Positions 5,977 to 6,508 of a stretch of 6,508 nt of DNA are shown here, piece by piece. The first letter of the stretch is position 1; the number at the start of each line of letters is the position of its first letter. Below the pieces are notes generated by a model, which was given only the letters and a program-made list of their open reading frames with translations, was not told the DNA's origin and ran no database searches. Origin of the DNA: Prevotella sp. UBA746 (lineage in GTDB: Bacteria; Bacteroidota; Bacteroidia; Bacteroidales; Bacteroidaceae); contig DBKQ01000077.1 of NCBI GenBank assembly GCA_002298545.1, positions 5,184 through 11,691 on the forward strand. The letters are read 5' to 3'. The translations under genes were made by a program, and so were the position numbers.

Positions 5977-6354
5977 ATGTACACATTATTCTTAATTCTT
6001 ATCGTACTGGCAGCTGTGCTCATGATTGGCATCGTGCTGATTCAGGAATCAAAGGGAGGCGGTTTGGCTTCAAACTTCTCTTCTTCTAATCAAATTATGG
6101 GTGTGCGCAAGACTACAGACTTCATTGAGAAGGCTACATGGGGCTTGGCTATCGCAATGGTAGTGTTCAGCGTCGTGTGTGCTTATACCGCACCAGAGTC
6201 TACTGCTTCACAGAGCGTGATGGAGAATGCTACTGAAGCTCCGCAGACAAACCCTAACAATCTGCCTGGTTTCGGAGCCGGACAGAAGGCAGCTCCTGCT
6301 CAGCAGGGTGCTCAGAAAGCTGCTCCAAATGCAGCTCCTTCAAACGCAAAATAA
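5977..6354 (+). CDS. secG: SecG, preprotein translocase subunit
   Basis: Small inner-membrane subunit of SecYEG that assists SecA-driven protein export. Two transmembrane helices are clear, at about 3-22 and 53-71. The cytoplasmic loop between them carries the family signature QESKGGGLASNFSSS (23-37), corresponding to the Q-x-x-KGGGL region of other SecG proteins, and KTTDFIEKATW ahead of helix 2. After residue 72 comes a hydrophilic tail rich in Ala, Pro, Gln and Asn with a repeated QKAAP (103-107 and 113-117); such tails are common in this phylum. At 125 residues it is close to the length of E. coli SecG. The start ATG follows AACAGAAAGAAA, 10 bp after the preceding stop. Codons lean to GCT and other choices typical of highly expressed genes, unlike the AT-rich end of the gene before it. 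A strong hairpin follows 15 bp after the stop. Confidence 0.94.
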   Translation: MYTLFLILIVLAAVLMIGIVLIQESKGGGLASNFSSSNQIMGVRKTTDFIEKATWGLAIAMVVFSVVCAYTAPESTASQSVMENATEAPQTNPNNLPGFGAGQKAAPAQQGAQKAAPNAAPSNAK

Positions 6355-6369
6355 AAAAAATGCAAAAAA

Positions 6370-6406
6370 TACGTGATTTGTTTGGTAGTTTCAAATAAAT
6401 CACGTA
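6370..6406 (+). terminator. Long hairpin between secG and tRNA-His; terminator and/or operator
   Basis: TACGTGATTTGTTTGG (6370-6385) pairs with TCAAATAAATCACGTA (6391-6406): 14 Watson-Crick pairs and two G-U pairs, with a 5-nt loop. On the + strand the tail is only CCTTTGC, a weak U-tract. On the - strand the same hairpin is followed by ATTTTTTGCATTTTTTTT, a canonical intrinsic-terminator tail. It could end secG transcription inefficiently, end leftward transcription well, or act as DNA, since its arms contain the tRNA promoter boxes. Confidence 0.6.
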
Positions 6407-6412
6407 CCTTTG
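6381..6412 (+). promoter_or_regulatory. tRNA-His promoter, TTTG-N20-TACCTTTG
   Basis: TTTG (6381-6384), a 20-bp spacer and TACCTTTG (6405-6412) match the phylum's primary-sigma consensus TTTG-N19-21-TAnnTTTG exactly. Transcription would start around 6417-6420, about 25 nt ahead of the tRNA. The -33 box lies in the left arm of the hairpin, and the first TA of the -7 box is the end of its right arm. Confidence 0.8.
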
Positions 6413-6442
6413 CACTCGCTTTGAAACAGTAAGCATTTACAT

Positions 6443-6508
6443 GGTGGCCGTAGTTCAGTTGGTTAGAGCGTCAGATTGTGGTTCTGAATGTCGTGGGTTC
6501 GAGTCCCA
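6443..6508 (+). tRNA. tRNA-His (anticodon GTG), 3' partial
   Basis: The cloverleaf can be followed from the 5' end. An extra G precedes the acceptor strand (GGTGGCCG), the G-1 hallmark of histidine tRNAs. The D arm is TAGTTCAGTTGGTTAGAGC, and the anticodon arm TCAGA-TTGTGGT-TCTGA has a perfect 5-bp stem with GTG at 6478-6480. The variable loop is short, and the T arm starts GTGGG-TTCGAGT-CCCA. The window ends one base before the T stem closes, so the 3' acceptor strand is missing. The start is 6443 if the G-1 is genomically encoded, as the sequence indicates. It has its own promoter just upstream. Confidence 0.95.

Noticed and set aside
6360..6398. Twelve-codon open frame MQKIRDLFGSFK after secG
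   Set aside because: Most of it coincides with the left side of the hairpin, its start lies in a poly-A run, and there is no independent support for translation; probably chance.

Overview
The window looks like core chromosome of a member of the Bacteroidetes, most likely a Prevotella- or Bacteroides-type organism. Four things point there: protein sequences typical of that phylum (RlmN, PdxA, an LptE-type lipoprotein, SecG with an Ala/Pro/Gln tail), A-rich translation starts without Shine-Dalgarno sequences, promoters of the phylum's TTTG-N20-TAnnTTTG type, and the gene order itself. The genus assignment is inference. All real genes are on the + strand and there is no gene-free stretch over 300 bases.

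Layout. 1-1019: rlmN, its first codons cut off by the window edge. 1001-1102: two adjacent arrays of short tandem repeats with different periods (7 bp and 9 bp); the first encodes the last residues and stop of rlmN. 1132-2250: pdxA (pyridoxal phosphate synthesis). 2256-3263: a polytopic membrane protein of the flippase-like / lysylphosphatidylglycerol synthase transmembrane family, 5 bp behind pdxA. 3264-3320: short promoter region. 3321-4556: a stand-alone sigma-54 activator without a receiver domain. About 4606-5190: an LptE-like outer-membrane LPS-assembly lipoprotein with an odd, internally duplicated N-terminus. 5208-5966: an acidic protein with a C-terminal TPR, of unknown role. 5977-6354: secG. 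6370-6412: a strong hairpin interleaved with a promoter. 6443 to the window end: tRNA-His(GTG), cut at its 3' end.

The right half reads as an envelope-biogenesis operon: a sigma-54 regulator, the LPS translocon lipoprotein, a conserved TPR protein and the SecYEG subunit SecG, separated by 10-49 bp. The left half is housekeeping (rRNA/tRNA methylation, vitamin B6) followed by a membrane protein that may act on lipids. secG probably also has its own promoter inside the end of the TPR gene.

I see no clear new multi-gene system. The signals most worth a second look are non-coding: the 7-bp/9-bp double repeat array, the 30-bp-offset duplication with a GCGCGC core at the start of lptE, the secG promoter embedded in coding sequence, and the 16-bp hairpin whose arms contain the promoter elements of tRNA-His.
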